This document shows positions 54,683 through 64,000 of a stretch of DNA of 64,000 bases, in pieces. The position numbers and the translations under genes are program-made. Source of the DNA: Rhea pennata. Lineage: Eukaryota > Chordata > Aves > Rheiformes > Rheidae. The notes beneath the pieces were generated by a model. The model was given only the letters and a program-made list of their open reading frames with translations, had not been told where the DNA came from and made no database searches. The stretch is taken from positions 682,001-746,000 of the forward strand of contig NW_026907680.1 in the NCBI RefSeq assembly GCF_028389875.1, written 5' to 3'. The stretch's first letter is position 1. Every line of letters begins with the position of its first letter.

Positions 54683-55091
54683 TTTTCCAGTGCATGAGGA
54701 CTGAAGTAGGGGACACAGAACAGATCCAGGAGCAATGTGCTCAGTGCTAAGAGAACGTTGAAAACGCTACATGTCTGTAGCAGGACGAGAATGGAAGGGA
54801 GCAGAGGGACTGCTGTGGCTAAAAGGCAGCACCTGACTTGAGCAAGACCACACGTGTGCTTCCATACAAAATACTTAGGCAGCTCCATCAAGCTGCAGAA
54901 GAAAGGTTAGCCAGTTGGTTACTCGCACGAGAAGGGACATGGACTTTACGGTGCCAGACAAGCTCCATATCCCTGCAGGCTTGTTAGAGGGAAGTGCAGT
55001 GTGCCTGGCAACTTTTGAAACCCCTTGGAGTTTAGGTTCAGCCTGCAGCAAGGATTTCTCACAGCCAGACCACTTAGTGGGAAACCATTAC

Positions 55092-55284
55092 CGTGCTGTG
55101 TAAAGCAAATATTTTTCACCAGCTTTGCATAGTCTTTTGTGCAAGCCACATCCTTTCTGCTCAGAATATCACGATTCCTCTGTATTGCCCTGGAAAGTGG
55201 AGTCCTGGGGTACATCTGCATTTGCTGCAGATCCTTCAGTAGATGCGTGGAGGCCAACACATGCACTTCCAACTTCACCTGCAC
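55092..55284 (-). CDS. Candidate 193-nt exon, R1 copy 3
   Basis: Acceptor CTCTCCCAG, donor GTAATGG, same length as copy 1 and open: VQVKLEVHVLASTHLLKDLQ ... SRKDVACTKDYAKLVKNICF. Substitutions relative to copy 1 leave the frame intact. Confidence 0.5.
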
Positions 55285-55905
55285 CTGGGAGAGGGGAAAA
55301 AGATCCAATGTTAGTTTTTCAGCACACACAGCCCAAAACGTTTGTGGAAATAAATAGTACTTGGGAGTGGATGGTGCAAAAATGTAGAGAGATGTAAAGC
55401 CCTCAGAGGAACTCAAAATGAAAGGGGCCCATACAGAGGAAGACATTTGATTTTTTGTGTTTGATTATCACTCAATGGGCTCTTGAGTGAAGGAAATTCC
55501 ACTGGATATGCACCACACATTTTGTTTAAACCCAGAGACAACATCTTCTTACGCCGTTGGTCAGCTTAGAACACACACACATAACTTGCCCTGTCGAAAC
55601 AGCCTTGCTTCCAGGAAAGCTCATCTACAGGAGTATTTAAACCAACCACGAAGACCCTCACTGTCTTCCTCCATCCCACATGATCTGATAAATTCTCAGA
55701 GGCCAATAAATGACACTGCATGGGATGACATTCAAAAATGCCAGCGTTAGGCAATAGGTTTGTGGACATTCCAGCAACTGGCAAAAGCTGTAGAAGAACA
55801 GCTCAGTGCTGGGCAAGCAAAAGATCCTGGAGCAAAAAGCACTGCTCTGATGAGCTCGCTGCTTTGAAATAGTCCTGTCCCAAAGCAGGGACTGCAGAGG
55901 AGCAA

Positions 55906-57848
55906 TTGTTGTGAAAGAGGTTGAATTAGTCTCTGGAGAAATGACCTTTGAATGATGAATTTCCATCTACAAGAGCCTGCAGTATCTGAAGATGTCCAAG
56001 GGGGCTGGCAGTGCTTAAAGACTGCTCGGCTTTTCTTCAAGAAAGCCCACCTTCTGGCCTGGTCAGTACTGCTCGTGCTTAGCAATGGATAAGAGCTGTG
56101 GCAAACATCAAGCACTATCATATTCACAGAACGTGCCTGTGCTATGCTTTCCTGCTGTCTATGCCCTACGGGTAGGCAGGGAGAGCTGAGGCCCCTGTGG
56201 CTGAGACCGCCGCTGCTGGCAGCTCCTGCCCCGGGCTGGGATGCAGCTGTGCCAGGCGCAGCGCTGGAGCCAGCTGCAGCTGGGCTTCCTGCCGCGGGAA
56301 GCAGCCTGACCTGCTCCAGCACCTCGGGAACAGACATCTCTGGCTGGAGCCCCAGGAGACTAAAGCCCCGCGAGCTCTGCAAACGCAGCCACGTCTTTCC
56401 CCAGCTGGAGCGTGCGGAGCCCCGGGGGCTGGGAGAGCGGCTGCTGCCGGCGCTGCTGCCAGGCCAGGACCTGCCGTGTGACCGTGCTGAGGGGAAGGCG
56501 GCCGAGCTGCAGCCCCGGTGCCTGGGGTGAGATTCCTGCCCCGAGGTAGGGCAGGGACAGCTGGGTTGATGGTGAACATGAAGGTGTCAGGTGCACGCTG
56601 GCCTGGCACTGCCCGCTTGTGGGTGCTGTGCATGGGCCTCGCCGGGGAGGGCTGCGTGCCAGAGACAAGGGTCCACGCCTGGCCCCAGTGGCAGGACAGC
56701 ACCTGAGCAGCCTGCAATGACCCAGGCTGCAGCCCTGCTCTACCTGGGCTAAGCCTGGGCTGAAGTCTCACCTCAACCTCATCTACAGGTGGACACAGCA
56801 ACCTGACCAGGCCATCAAGCAGCCCAAACACCTGCACAGAGCCTCCACAAAGGCTCTCTCTGCTTTCCATCCCACGCAGCATGTGAGCAGAAGCTGCAGT
56901 GATGCCAGGGCCATGGCAAGACTCAGCCAGCCCTGGCATGACAGGAGCTGACAGGAGCTCTCCCTGCACGGCCCTGTGCAGGACCTGGCCTCAGCTCTCA
57001 GAACCACAGAATCACAGAGCTCTTTGAGGTTGGAAGGGACCTGGAGAGCCTCTAGTGCACCTGCCCTGCTCACGCAGGGTCACCTAGGGCAGCTTGCCTA
57101 GGACCCTGTCCAGACGGCTTCTGACTGTCTCCGGGCATGGAGACTCCACAGCCTCTCTGGGCAACCTGTTCCAGTGCTCTGTCACTCCTCCCAGGGAAAA
57201 GGCTTATTCCTTTGTCTTCAGATGGACCTTCCTGGGTTTCACTCTGGCCTGTTGCCTCTCATCCTATCGCTGGGCTCCACTGAACAGAGTCTGGCCCCAT
57301 CCTCTCGACACCCACCCTGCAGATACTTATACACATTGCTGAGATTCCCCCCCTCAGCCTTCTCTGCCCCAGGCTGAACAGGCCCAGCTCTCTCCACCGT
57401 TCCCTGTGGGAGAGATGCTCCACTCCCTTCCTGATCTTAGTAGCCCTTCTGGGGCAGGACTCCACCTGGTAGCTCCACATCTCTCTTGTGTTGTGGAGCC
57501 CAGAATTGGACACAGCCTGGAGGAGGAACTCCGGGACTCCAAAGAAGCTTTCTTTGATTTCCCTCTTACTTCTGGGAGCCTCTGGCATGGGGTTCTCCTA
57601 GACAGCTGCCTGTAGAGGCCAAAGTCTGCTCTGCTGCAGTCTAGTGTTGGCATCCCACATTTTGTGCTCTTCCATCCTCTCAGGATCCTCAGCTCCACAC
57701 TCTCACGGCCACTGCAGCCAAGGTTGCTGCCAGTCTTGATATCCGCATGCAGCCTTCCCTTCTTTTTAAATAGGAGGTCCAGCAGAGCCCGTCTGCTTGC
57801 TGGCCCTGCTGTGTTGTCCCTCCAGGAGCTCTCAGGGTGCATAAAGTC
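55906..57848. other. Insertion in R1 copy 3 with GC-rich block and CR1
   Basis: About 1.9 kb absent from the other two copies. 56150-56530 is GC-rich and open on the plus strand (ELCKRSHVFPQLERAEP and following) up to a GTGAGATTCC donor-like site, a possible exon I cannot name. 57006-57500 is a CR1 3' end (separate entry). 57540-57848 resembles older interspersed repeat DNA, perhaps more CR1. Confidence 0.5.
57006..57500 (-). mobile_element. CR1 LINE 3' fragment
   Basis: Minus-oriented: CACAGAATCACAGAGCTC, GAGGTTGGAAGGGACCTGGA, CTCTGGGCAACCTGTTCCAG, CTTCTCTGCCCCAGGCTGAA. Closest to a generic CR1 consensus and more diverged than the one at 7936. Confidence 0.9.
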
Positions 57849-57999
57849 TGCCTTTCCTTTGTCGGAGCCTGGGAAGCACACTGCATACACAAGTGGAAGG
57901 CCCACATCTCCAGTGGATCTGAGGAGCTTTCCTTCTCTGACAATACCTATGCAGACTCTTCCTGGGTGGTTGTGCAAATGGAGCCCGTAGGAGCCACAG

Positions 58000-58404
58000 T
58001 TATCTCAGTGTGGCAGGGGACAAGGCCGGGGAGTTCTTGTTTTCTTCTTGAAACTGTATGAGTAAAGAGAAAAGCAAGAATTCAACCCCTTTAGGAGCGC
58101 TCCTGCTGAAGGTGGCAGCCCAGCATGCCAAGAGGCCCACTTGCCTTCTGAGGCCATACTTGAAGACCGGGCTGAGAAAATTGTGGGCTTTCCCTGAGGG
58201 CTTTGGCTCCCCAGTATGGCTTAAGGCCTTTGTGATGAGGAGATCCCGTGCCCTTTTCCGATCCAAATCATGCTCCCATACAGGCAGCTGACTCTCTGGT
58301 GCGACAATCGTGGTCTGGAGGAAAACGCCAGCCCAAGATGTCTTTCTGCCTTGCTTGCTTCTGGTAGGGATCAACCTTTTCAAACAAACCAAAACCAGAA
58401 CCAC
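58000..58404 (-). CDS. Conserved 134-residue open frame in R1, copy 3
   Basis: Counterpart of 26670-27074, open with LLITKALSHTGEPKPSGKAH and LACWAATFSRSAPKGVEF. Unidentified. Confidence 0.4.
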   Translation of the reverse strand: MVLVLVCLKRLIPTRSKQGRKTSWAGVFLQTTIVAPESQLPVWEHDLDRKRARDLLITKALSHTGEPKPSGKAHNFLSPVFKYGLRRQVGLLACWAATFSRSAPKGVEFLLFSLLIQFQEENKNSPALSPATLR

Positions 58405-58429
58405 TCATTCCTCTCCATGTTTTCTGGGA

Positions 58430-59250
58430 AGAAAACGTCTGCACTGGAGGGGAAGAGAGCTAAATTCCCTAACTCTCCCTCCCACCGCACTTCTGCTCTA
58501 CCTTCCTCCCCTTCTCGCACCATGGCTCCACCGCCTGCAGCTTTTCCTGTCAGCACCAAATGCCCTCTCCTGCGTCCATTGCCTGCCTTAGCCAACAGAC
58601 CCCAGCCCACTTCTGGGGCACTTGTCTGTGCCCCAGAGATCCCTCCCAGCAGCAGGGCACTGCTTCGGGGCACGCACCTCTTGGCAGGTGCCAAGGAGCA
58701 GCTCCACAAAGGCTCCTGGGGCCAGCAGAGCTGCTGCTGCTGCTGCTGTGCATGGGCAGAGCAGGGGCAAAAGCACTTTCTGAGCTTCCTCACAGACCTG
58801 CTGACCCCTCAGCAGCCTCCCCAGTCTCCAGCTCTTCTCCAGCCTTGGCACCTCCTTTTCCCTTCCCCCCAAAAAACAGCGTGGAACAGAAAGCCAACAC
58901 TGGGGAAACCTCTTTCCCTGTGGAGTCGTCCCTGCCTTGACTTTCCTCTGGGCAAGCTCCTGGGGCTGAGCAGCAGCTTTGAGCAGCCTTGCCCCACGCA
59001 GCCCCCGCTCTGGGGCACTGTGATCCTGCCCTTTTGTGGGCTGCTCCTTCCCCCCACGGCTTCTCCCCGCAGCCCTGCAGGCAGTTGCCCAGGCGGGCTG
59101 AGTGCTGACCATCGCAGGTGGCAGAGGCATGGCCCTGGGCACCCTGACCTCCCAGGACACTGCTCTCAGGCACAGCCCTGGGCACACCTGGCTGCACGCA
59201 CACCCTGCTCACACAGCCCTGCCGCCCTCCCCGGCAGAAGGGAGCCGTGC
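58430..59250 (+). repeat. Module R5, second copy
   Basis: Reverse complement of 25040-25905. Its CTG run is shorter. A 332-residue frame from 58270 crosses the R1/R5 junction, so it cannot be one ancestral gene product. Confidence 0.8.
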
Positions 59251-62200
59251 CGCCTGAATGCCTTTTAAACTCTGCCATGAGGACTAGGCCTCTCTTGCTG
59301 GCTGGGCAGCCCGGAGCAAGTGCCTGTCAGAGCCTGCTCTTGGCTTCTTTCCGCTGCTGCTTCTGCTTTCAGCTTCCAGACCTTTGGGAAAGTCAATGTA
59401 AGTGGTCCTTTTGGAAGAGGAGGGCCTTTTCTCCTAGCGCGTAGGTGAAATAAATGTGGATGCTGCTCATTTGCGGAGAGCAGTGCTGGGTGTCTCAGGG
59501 CAATTTTGGAGGCTGAGGAAAAGTCTGCATGCTCTTGTCAAGCCTTGTGAAGAGGGAGGTGTTGGTGTGAGCTTTGCCGCAGGGTGTGCGTTGTTTGCTC
59601 AGACCTGTGAGTATGCAGTTAGGCAGGAGGAAAGGCGGAGGATGTCTTTTGTGGCCAGGACAGGATCGAGCTTTGTATGTCAAAGTGAAATCGGAGCCCT
59701 GCTGGCAGCAAGGCCAAGGAGCAGAGGCTGTTTGCAGAGTTGTGGATGAATTTTGGGAGCTAGGAGCCCTTTTCTTCCTTTGAAGTCCCCTCTGGTGGCT
59801 GGCACCAACAGAGTGTGACTACACCCCACTGGCTGGCATCTCTGTGTGTCACTGAAGCATGACACACACTTGTGCAGAGTTGGTGGATGTGAATGCAAAG
59901 GGGAGTCTATGTGTGTGCACATACATGCAGGGCCTGGAAGAGGCAGGAGGGCCCTGTTTCAGGTGAGAGAGAGCCTCTGTGCCTGCTGCCACAGAATCCT
60001 TTGCCAACAATGTCTCCAGGCATGTAGAGCTGTGGTGAGCAGCCTAGTAGAGAGGAGTGAGGTGGAAGAGAGGGCTGCAAGGAATGCTGCTGGAGGGGAG
60101 GAGTGCCTTGGGTGAATATCTCCCCAAAGCTGTGGTGTTTCCCCTTGGGCAATGCCCTTCCTTTGACTGCCAGCAGCAAGGAGGAAGGAGGGTCATTTCC
60201 AGGCAGCAGTCAGGGGTGGCGAGCAGCAGGCTCGAGAGGATGTGCCCTTGGCTCAGGCAGCCCTTAGAGGCAAGGACAGGTTGTTTGGGCTCTTTGAAGA
60301 GGATGGGAAGGAGGGACATAAGTGCCTGAAGAGAGAAGGACTGCAAGGGACGGAGCAGTTATTCCCGGTTCCATTTCTGAAGCTTCCAAGAAAGCTTGTC
60401 CTTGGGGGCTACACAGCAGTGGCTACTGGAGTGCTCAGGACAGTGGGTAATGGTGTGTCCTGGAGCCTGTCCTTGGAGCTGACGCTGCTGCTCTCCTTGG
60501 TGCCTGGAGAAAAAGTCTCAACTGTGGGCTCCTCGAGTTTTCTTTTGGGCATGTTGTGCAGTCCTGAGTGTCCTGTGGCACACATCCCCGCGGTGTGTAT
60601 TTGCAGCATGCTTCCAGGAATTCACTCACATTCTGCGAAGAAGGAATTACTGGGCAGGAGGACGCAAATGCCAGAAGCTCGAGCAGCAGCTGCGTGACCT
60701 GTACATGGCCATCAGAAGTCAACAGAGGTAGGTGCTCCTGATGGAGGTCCTTCTTTTGCCAGCTTGCTTTCTGCCAAAGCATTGTGCTCTGGGCACTGGC
60801 TGTAGAAGGGCCCTTCCCATGGGTTCTGCTTAGCCTTGTCGGACTTTCCCTGGGGCTTTGCTTTCAGAAATGCCACTTGTGCACTAGTTTTACAATATAT
60901 CTGTAACTCCTGCACTCTCCATGAACACACTGCTCTTTCTGGTGGCCATGGAAGCACTGAGCCTTTCTGTAATACGAGATGGAGAGTTTTTGCTCAGCTG
61001 TGTGATTATTCAGATGCTTGGTCTGAACAAGAAAGGGATGTTCAGCCTTGCTCAACTGCCTTTCAGAGCAAAAGGGTGCTGACAGGAAGGTTTAGGGAAA
61101 GGATGAGCGCAGGGACTGAGAAAAACATTTCCTTCTGGTAAAACAGATGTATTGCAGCCCCCACTGCTCTCTCTCATCCTCCCTAGCAGGCTGACCGACA
61201 CATTTCCCTAGAGTTTAGTGAGCTGCCTTCCCCTGGGCTTCCCTCCCTTGAATTCTCTATAGGCAGGAACTGCTCTCTTAACTCAGACTCTCGACTCTTG
61301 CCCTCGACAAAAGCCTGCCAGAGCTTTTAGCCATTCTCCCCTATTCCCCCACAGCTGTTGTTGTGTAGAATGGAGGGGCTGCAGAGCAAGAGCAAGGCTT
61401 GTTTCTGCAATTCTGAGAGGCAGCTTCTTCTCTGAAGCATGGAAACATGGGCTGCCCTTGTGAGCAGCAAGATCCTTTCCTTGGCAGCATCTCACCTCTC
61501 TTTCTCACCTTTGCAGATGAAGGTGATGAGGGACTCAATGTTCACAGCCACTAGAGCGGCTCCTTTTTTGTCCTCTACTCCTCTTCCAAGTATTTTTCCA
61601 ACGTGAGTACTTTGCCTTGCTTCTTTCCCCCCTGCCTGATGAAGGGAGCAGCCACCCAGCACAGGTTGGTTAGGGCTGCATTGCCAGGGCTGGGGCAGGC
61701 TGCTCTGAAAGTGCTTTGGGAGCAAGGCTTCCCAGCGGCTGAGTCCCAGTGACCTGCACGCATGCTCCGCCTTCATATGGGCTCTGTCTGTGGGGAAGGG
61801 TTCTTCAGAGCTCTGTGCTGGCTCCCAGCTGCCAAAGGCTTTGTGCTTGACTGCCTTGATGCCTTTCTCTTTCTTTGACACTGGGAGCCCAGCAACCATC
61901 CATTGCCCATCCCTGAACAGAGAGTCTTTGGGGCCATGGAGCAGTGGCTAATGCATGTGGCAGGACAGGGGTAGTGGTATGAGTTGGAGCCTGTCCTGTA
62001 GCTGACCCTGCTTCTATCCTCACTGCATGGAGAGAAAGTCATGCTGTGGGCGAGCTTAGAGCTCTCTTTCGGGCATGATGTGCAGCCCTGAGTGTTTTAT
62101 TTGGGGGTAGTCTTCACAGCTGTTGATGTACCTGCAGTCAGTGGAACCCCTGTGCTTCTGCTGCAGCACTGCCTTCTGCTGCAGAAGCAGGTGCCCAGCT

Positions 62201-62430
62201 TGTGAGGGGGGAGTGGAGATCCTACTCCCCCTGTGCTCATACCACCTCCCCGTGTGTATATTTGCAGTCCATTCCCAGTCTCCTCACAGTGCTCTGCACA
62301 GAATGCAGCAGCAGGTGGAAAGAAACCACGTCCAGAAGCTAGGGTACGTGCTACACAGCCTGTGAATGTAGGCCATCAGAACACAGGAGTGGTAAGTGTT
62401 CCTGACTGGGGTCCTTCTTGTGCTAGCCTG
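59251..62430 (+). repeat. Inverted copy of the CCDC81-like exon array
   Basis: Pieces correspond in order to the inverse of about 19930-14200, with about 480 bases of unrelated DNA inserted at 59570-60050. Exons on the plus strand: 60607-60728 (second-exon type, in-frame TGA, 122 nt), 61517-61602 (86-nt exon, open, MKVMRDSMFTATRAAP...SIFPT), 62268-62391 (124-nt second exon, open, TPFPVSSQCSAQNAAAGGKK onward). The last two chain in phase. Confidence 0.75.
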
Positions 62431-62519
62431 CATTCTGCAAATGCATTGTCCTGTGGTTGCTGGTTGTACAAGAGCCCTTCCAGTGCCCTTCTTTGAGCCC
62501 TGGCTGACTTTGTCCACTG

Positions 62520-63303
62520 GCTGCATGGTGGGAGGGAACTGCTAGCTCTTGTGTGTGTCTTGGGTGCCCTTGAGTGCTGGGCTTTTGCGGGCGTGAGGGG
62601 AAGAAGGCGGGTGCCCAGGGCCAGAAGGGGAAGCGGCCACCCCGGAGGCTTGGTGCCAGCAGCGTCCATGGCCACCTGGGCTGTAGCACCCGGGAACTAG
62701 TGGAGTTGCAGAGCCTGAGGGCAGGTAGGAAGGAGAGCAGCAGAGCCCAGAGGCTGGCCTTGAGGCGAGCAGGCTTCCCCTTCTGCAGAGACCTGCTAGG
62801 GGGACGCCAGGGGAGGCAGCTCAGAAGGGCAAAGGAGCTCAAGAAAGCTGGCAGGCCTTTAAGCTGCTGAAGGAGAGCCTCCTCCAAGTGCCACTCTGCT
62901 CCACCTTGACACTCCAGCAAGCCCAAGTCAGGGCAAAGCCTGCGGCCCCTCACTAGCAATGGCGATTCTGGAGGACCAGGCTTCATCGTTCCATCTGGTG
63001 CGTGCGCATCTGCAAAGGCAGGAGCTTTGCTTGAGCGCCTGCTCAGGGAGACTTTCATCAGCACTTCATGAGCATTGAGTCCCCTTCTCTCTGCAGACTG
63101 ACAAGCCTCGGTAAGGATCCGCACCTCAGACCAGCTTCTAGCCTCTTTGTCCTCCACGCATTTTCCATTCCCCCCACAGCAGGAGCTGCGAGAGAAAGCG
63201 CCCATCACAGAATCATCGAAGGGTGGAGGTTGGAAGGGGCCTCTGGAGATCATCTCGTCCAACCCCCCTGCTCAAGCAGGGTCACCTACAGCACACTGCA
63301 CAG
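62520..63303 (-). repeat. Module R2, third copy, ending in a CR1 tail
   Basis: Reverse complement of about 10720-11500. The last 100 bases (63200-63303) are the CR1 3' end of 10395-10823, cut at 63303. Confidence 0.85.
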
Positions 63304-63539
63304 AGTGGCCAAGCGTTAGACACTGTGTTTATCGATAACTGTGCGGTCTAGGCTTGTAGTTAATCTCCTTTTTTAGGCTTTCTTACTTTCAGGTTGGTGC
63401 TTGGGATCTGAGGCAAAGGCAGGAAGGGTTTTGGAGCAGCTGAGGTTGTCCGCTGGCCCGCGCTCACAGAGCGGTCTGCTGTAACTCGTTGTGCTCCCTT
63501 TCAGCGGCCAGCGGTGCTTTTATTCCTCCCTGCTCCTCG
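63304..63539. other. Single-copy spacer, no gene seen
   Basis: Ordinary sequence between the last duplicated module and the CpG island. Confidence 0.5.
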
Positions 63540-64000
63540 TGGTGAGGTTTGCAGGCAGGAGCAACACGTTTGGCCAGGCTCTGCCGTGGGGCAGCCGGGG
63601 GGTGTGCCCGCACGCGGCTGTAGTGGGAGCCGAGCAGGGGAAGGGTACGGCCGGGTGTGGGCACGGCCGGTGGCGGCCAAGGCGGGCGGCAGGGTGCGGG
63701 GGGCGTCGCGGCCGCCGCGCTGGGGCCGCCATGGCGCCTGGCGCCGCTTGCGGCCGGGTCGGGCAGGCGCCGTCGGCCAGGGCGTCCGGGGCGGCTGCGC
63801 GAGCGTCCCCCTGGCAATGGCATCCCCCTGGCAACGGCGTCCCCCTGGCAACGGCATCCGGCTGGGATCGGCGTTCCCCTGGCAATGGCATCCCCCTGGC
63901 AACGGCGTCCCCGCCCCCGCGGAACTGCCTCCAGTGACGTCACGGGTCCGCGCGACCAATCGTTGGAGGCGGCTGCGGTGAGGGCAGCTGCGGTGAGGGC
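63540..64000 (+). promoter_or_regulatory. CpG-island promoter with RFX-like repeats, CRE and CCAAT box
   Basis: Very CpG-dense. From 63807 to 63908 are six 17-bp units of CCCCCTGGCAACGGCGT type, each but one holding a GGCAA(C/T)GG half-site like those bound by RFX factors. A full CRE palindrome TGACGTCA lies at 63935-63942 and a CCAAT box at 63956-63960. TGCGGTGAGGGC near the end could be a first-exon donor in plus sense. The gene itself would lie beyond the window. Frames through the island are GC artefacts. Confidence 0.6.

Larger units (their letters stand above)
53480..58420 (+). repeat. Module R1, third copy
   Basis: Same order as 6813-9410 with two large additions (53749-54682 and about 55906-57848) and without the CR1 at the GATAT site (about 55500). 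It ends at 58420, where module R5 follows instead of the sequence found in the other two copies. Confidence 0.85.

Noticed and set aside
58270-59268. 332-residue plus-strand frame
   Set aside because: It spans the R1/R5 module junction and the two parts are separate elsewhere, so it cannot be an ancestral product; fusion coding is unsupported.
63491-63981. Overlapping 120-155-residue frames in the CpG island
   Set aside because: CpG-rich DNA and a 17-bp tandem repeat give open frames on both strands; the promoter motifs explain the sequence better.

Overview
The window looks like repeat-rich nuclear DNA of a bird, or at least an archosaur. The evidence is several CR1 LINE 3' ends with their terminal 8-bp ATTCTGTG-type repeats, intron-containing genes with GT/AG splice sites, a class I (gammaretrovirus-like) endogenous retrovirus, a solo LTR, and a CCDC81-like gene with many degenerate relatives, a family I recall as expanded in birds. 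There is no bacterial operon structure, tRNA, rRNA or CRISPR array. Most of the window is built of a few modules copied in direct and inverted orientation.

Layout. 130-6812: a minus-strand endogenous provirus with two LTRs, gag, pro and pol but no env. 6813-10330: module R1 (first copy). 10395-12700: a CR1 and a GC-rich module, then a Ser/Gly/Arg-rich terminal exon. 13000-24060: a minus-strand CCDC81-like gene region, with intact HU-type domain exons at 20-24 kb and an array of duplicated downstream exon pairs at 14-19 kb. 25040-29212: inverted copies of other modules. 29330-32650: CR1, a two-exon CARD-domain gene, its CpG-island promoter and a second Ser/Gly exon. 33-36.5 kb: more CCDC81-like exon fragments. 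36563-39945: a 3'-truncated CAX-type cation/proton exchanger with 15 in-phase exons. 40351-41197: a third Ser/Gly exon. 41279-43930: single-copy AT-rich DNA. 43931-49800: a direct copy of 30.7-34.5 kb, carrying a solo LTR. 50349-58420: an inverted copy of the CARD gene plus module R1. 58430-63303: inverted copies of modules first seen at 10-25 kb. 63540-64000: a CpG-island promoter running off the window.

The genes that look most real are the CCDC81-like gene (HU domains, probably cilium/centrosome related by family), the CARD gene (inflammasome or caspase-recruitment type, related to the NLRP1/ASC CARD) and the CAX exchanger (Ca2+/H+ antiport by family). They share no pathway; they sit together because this interval is a mosaic of segmental duplications. 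CR1 and LTR insertions present in some copies and absent from others give a relative order of the duplications. All homology statements rest on reading motifs and comparing copies by eye; no database search was run.
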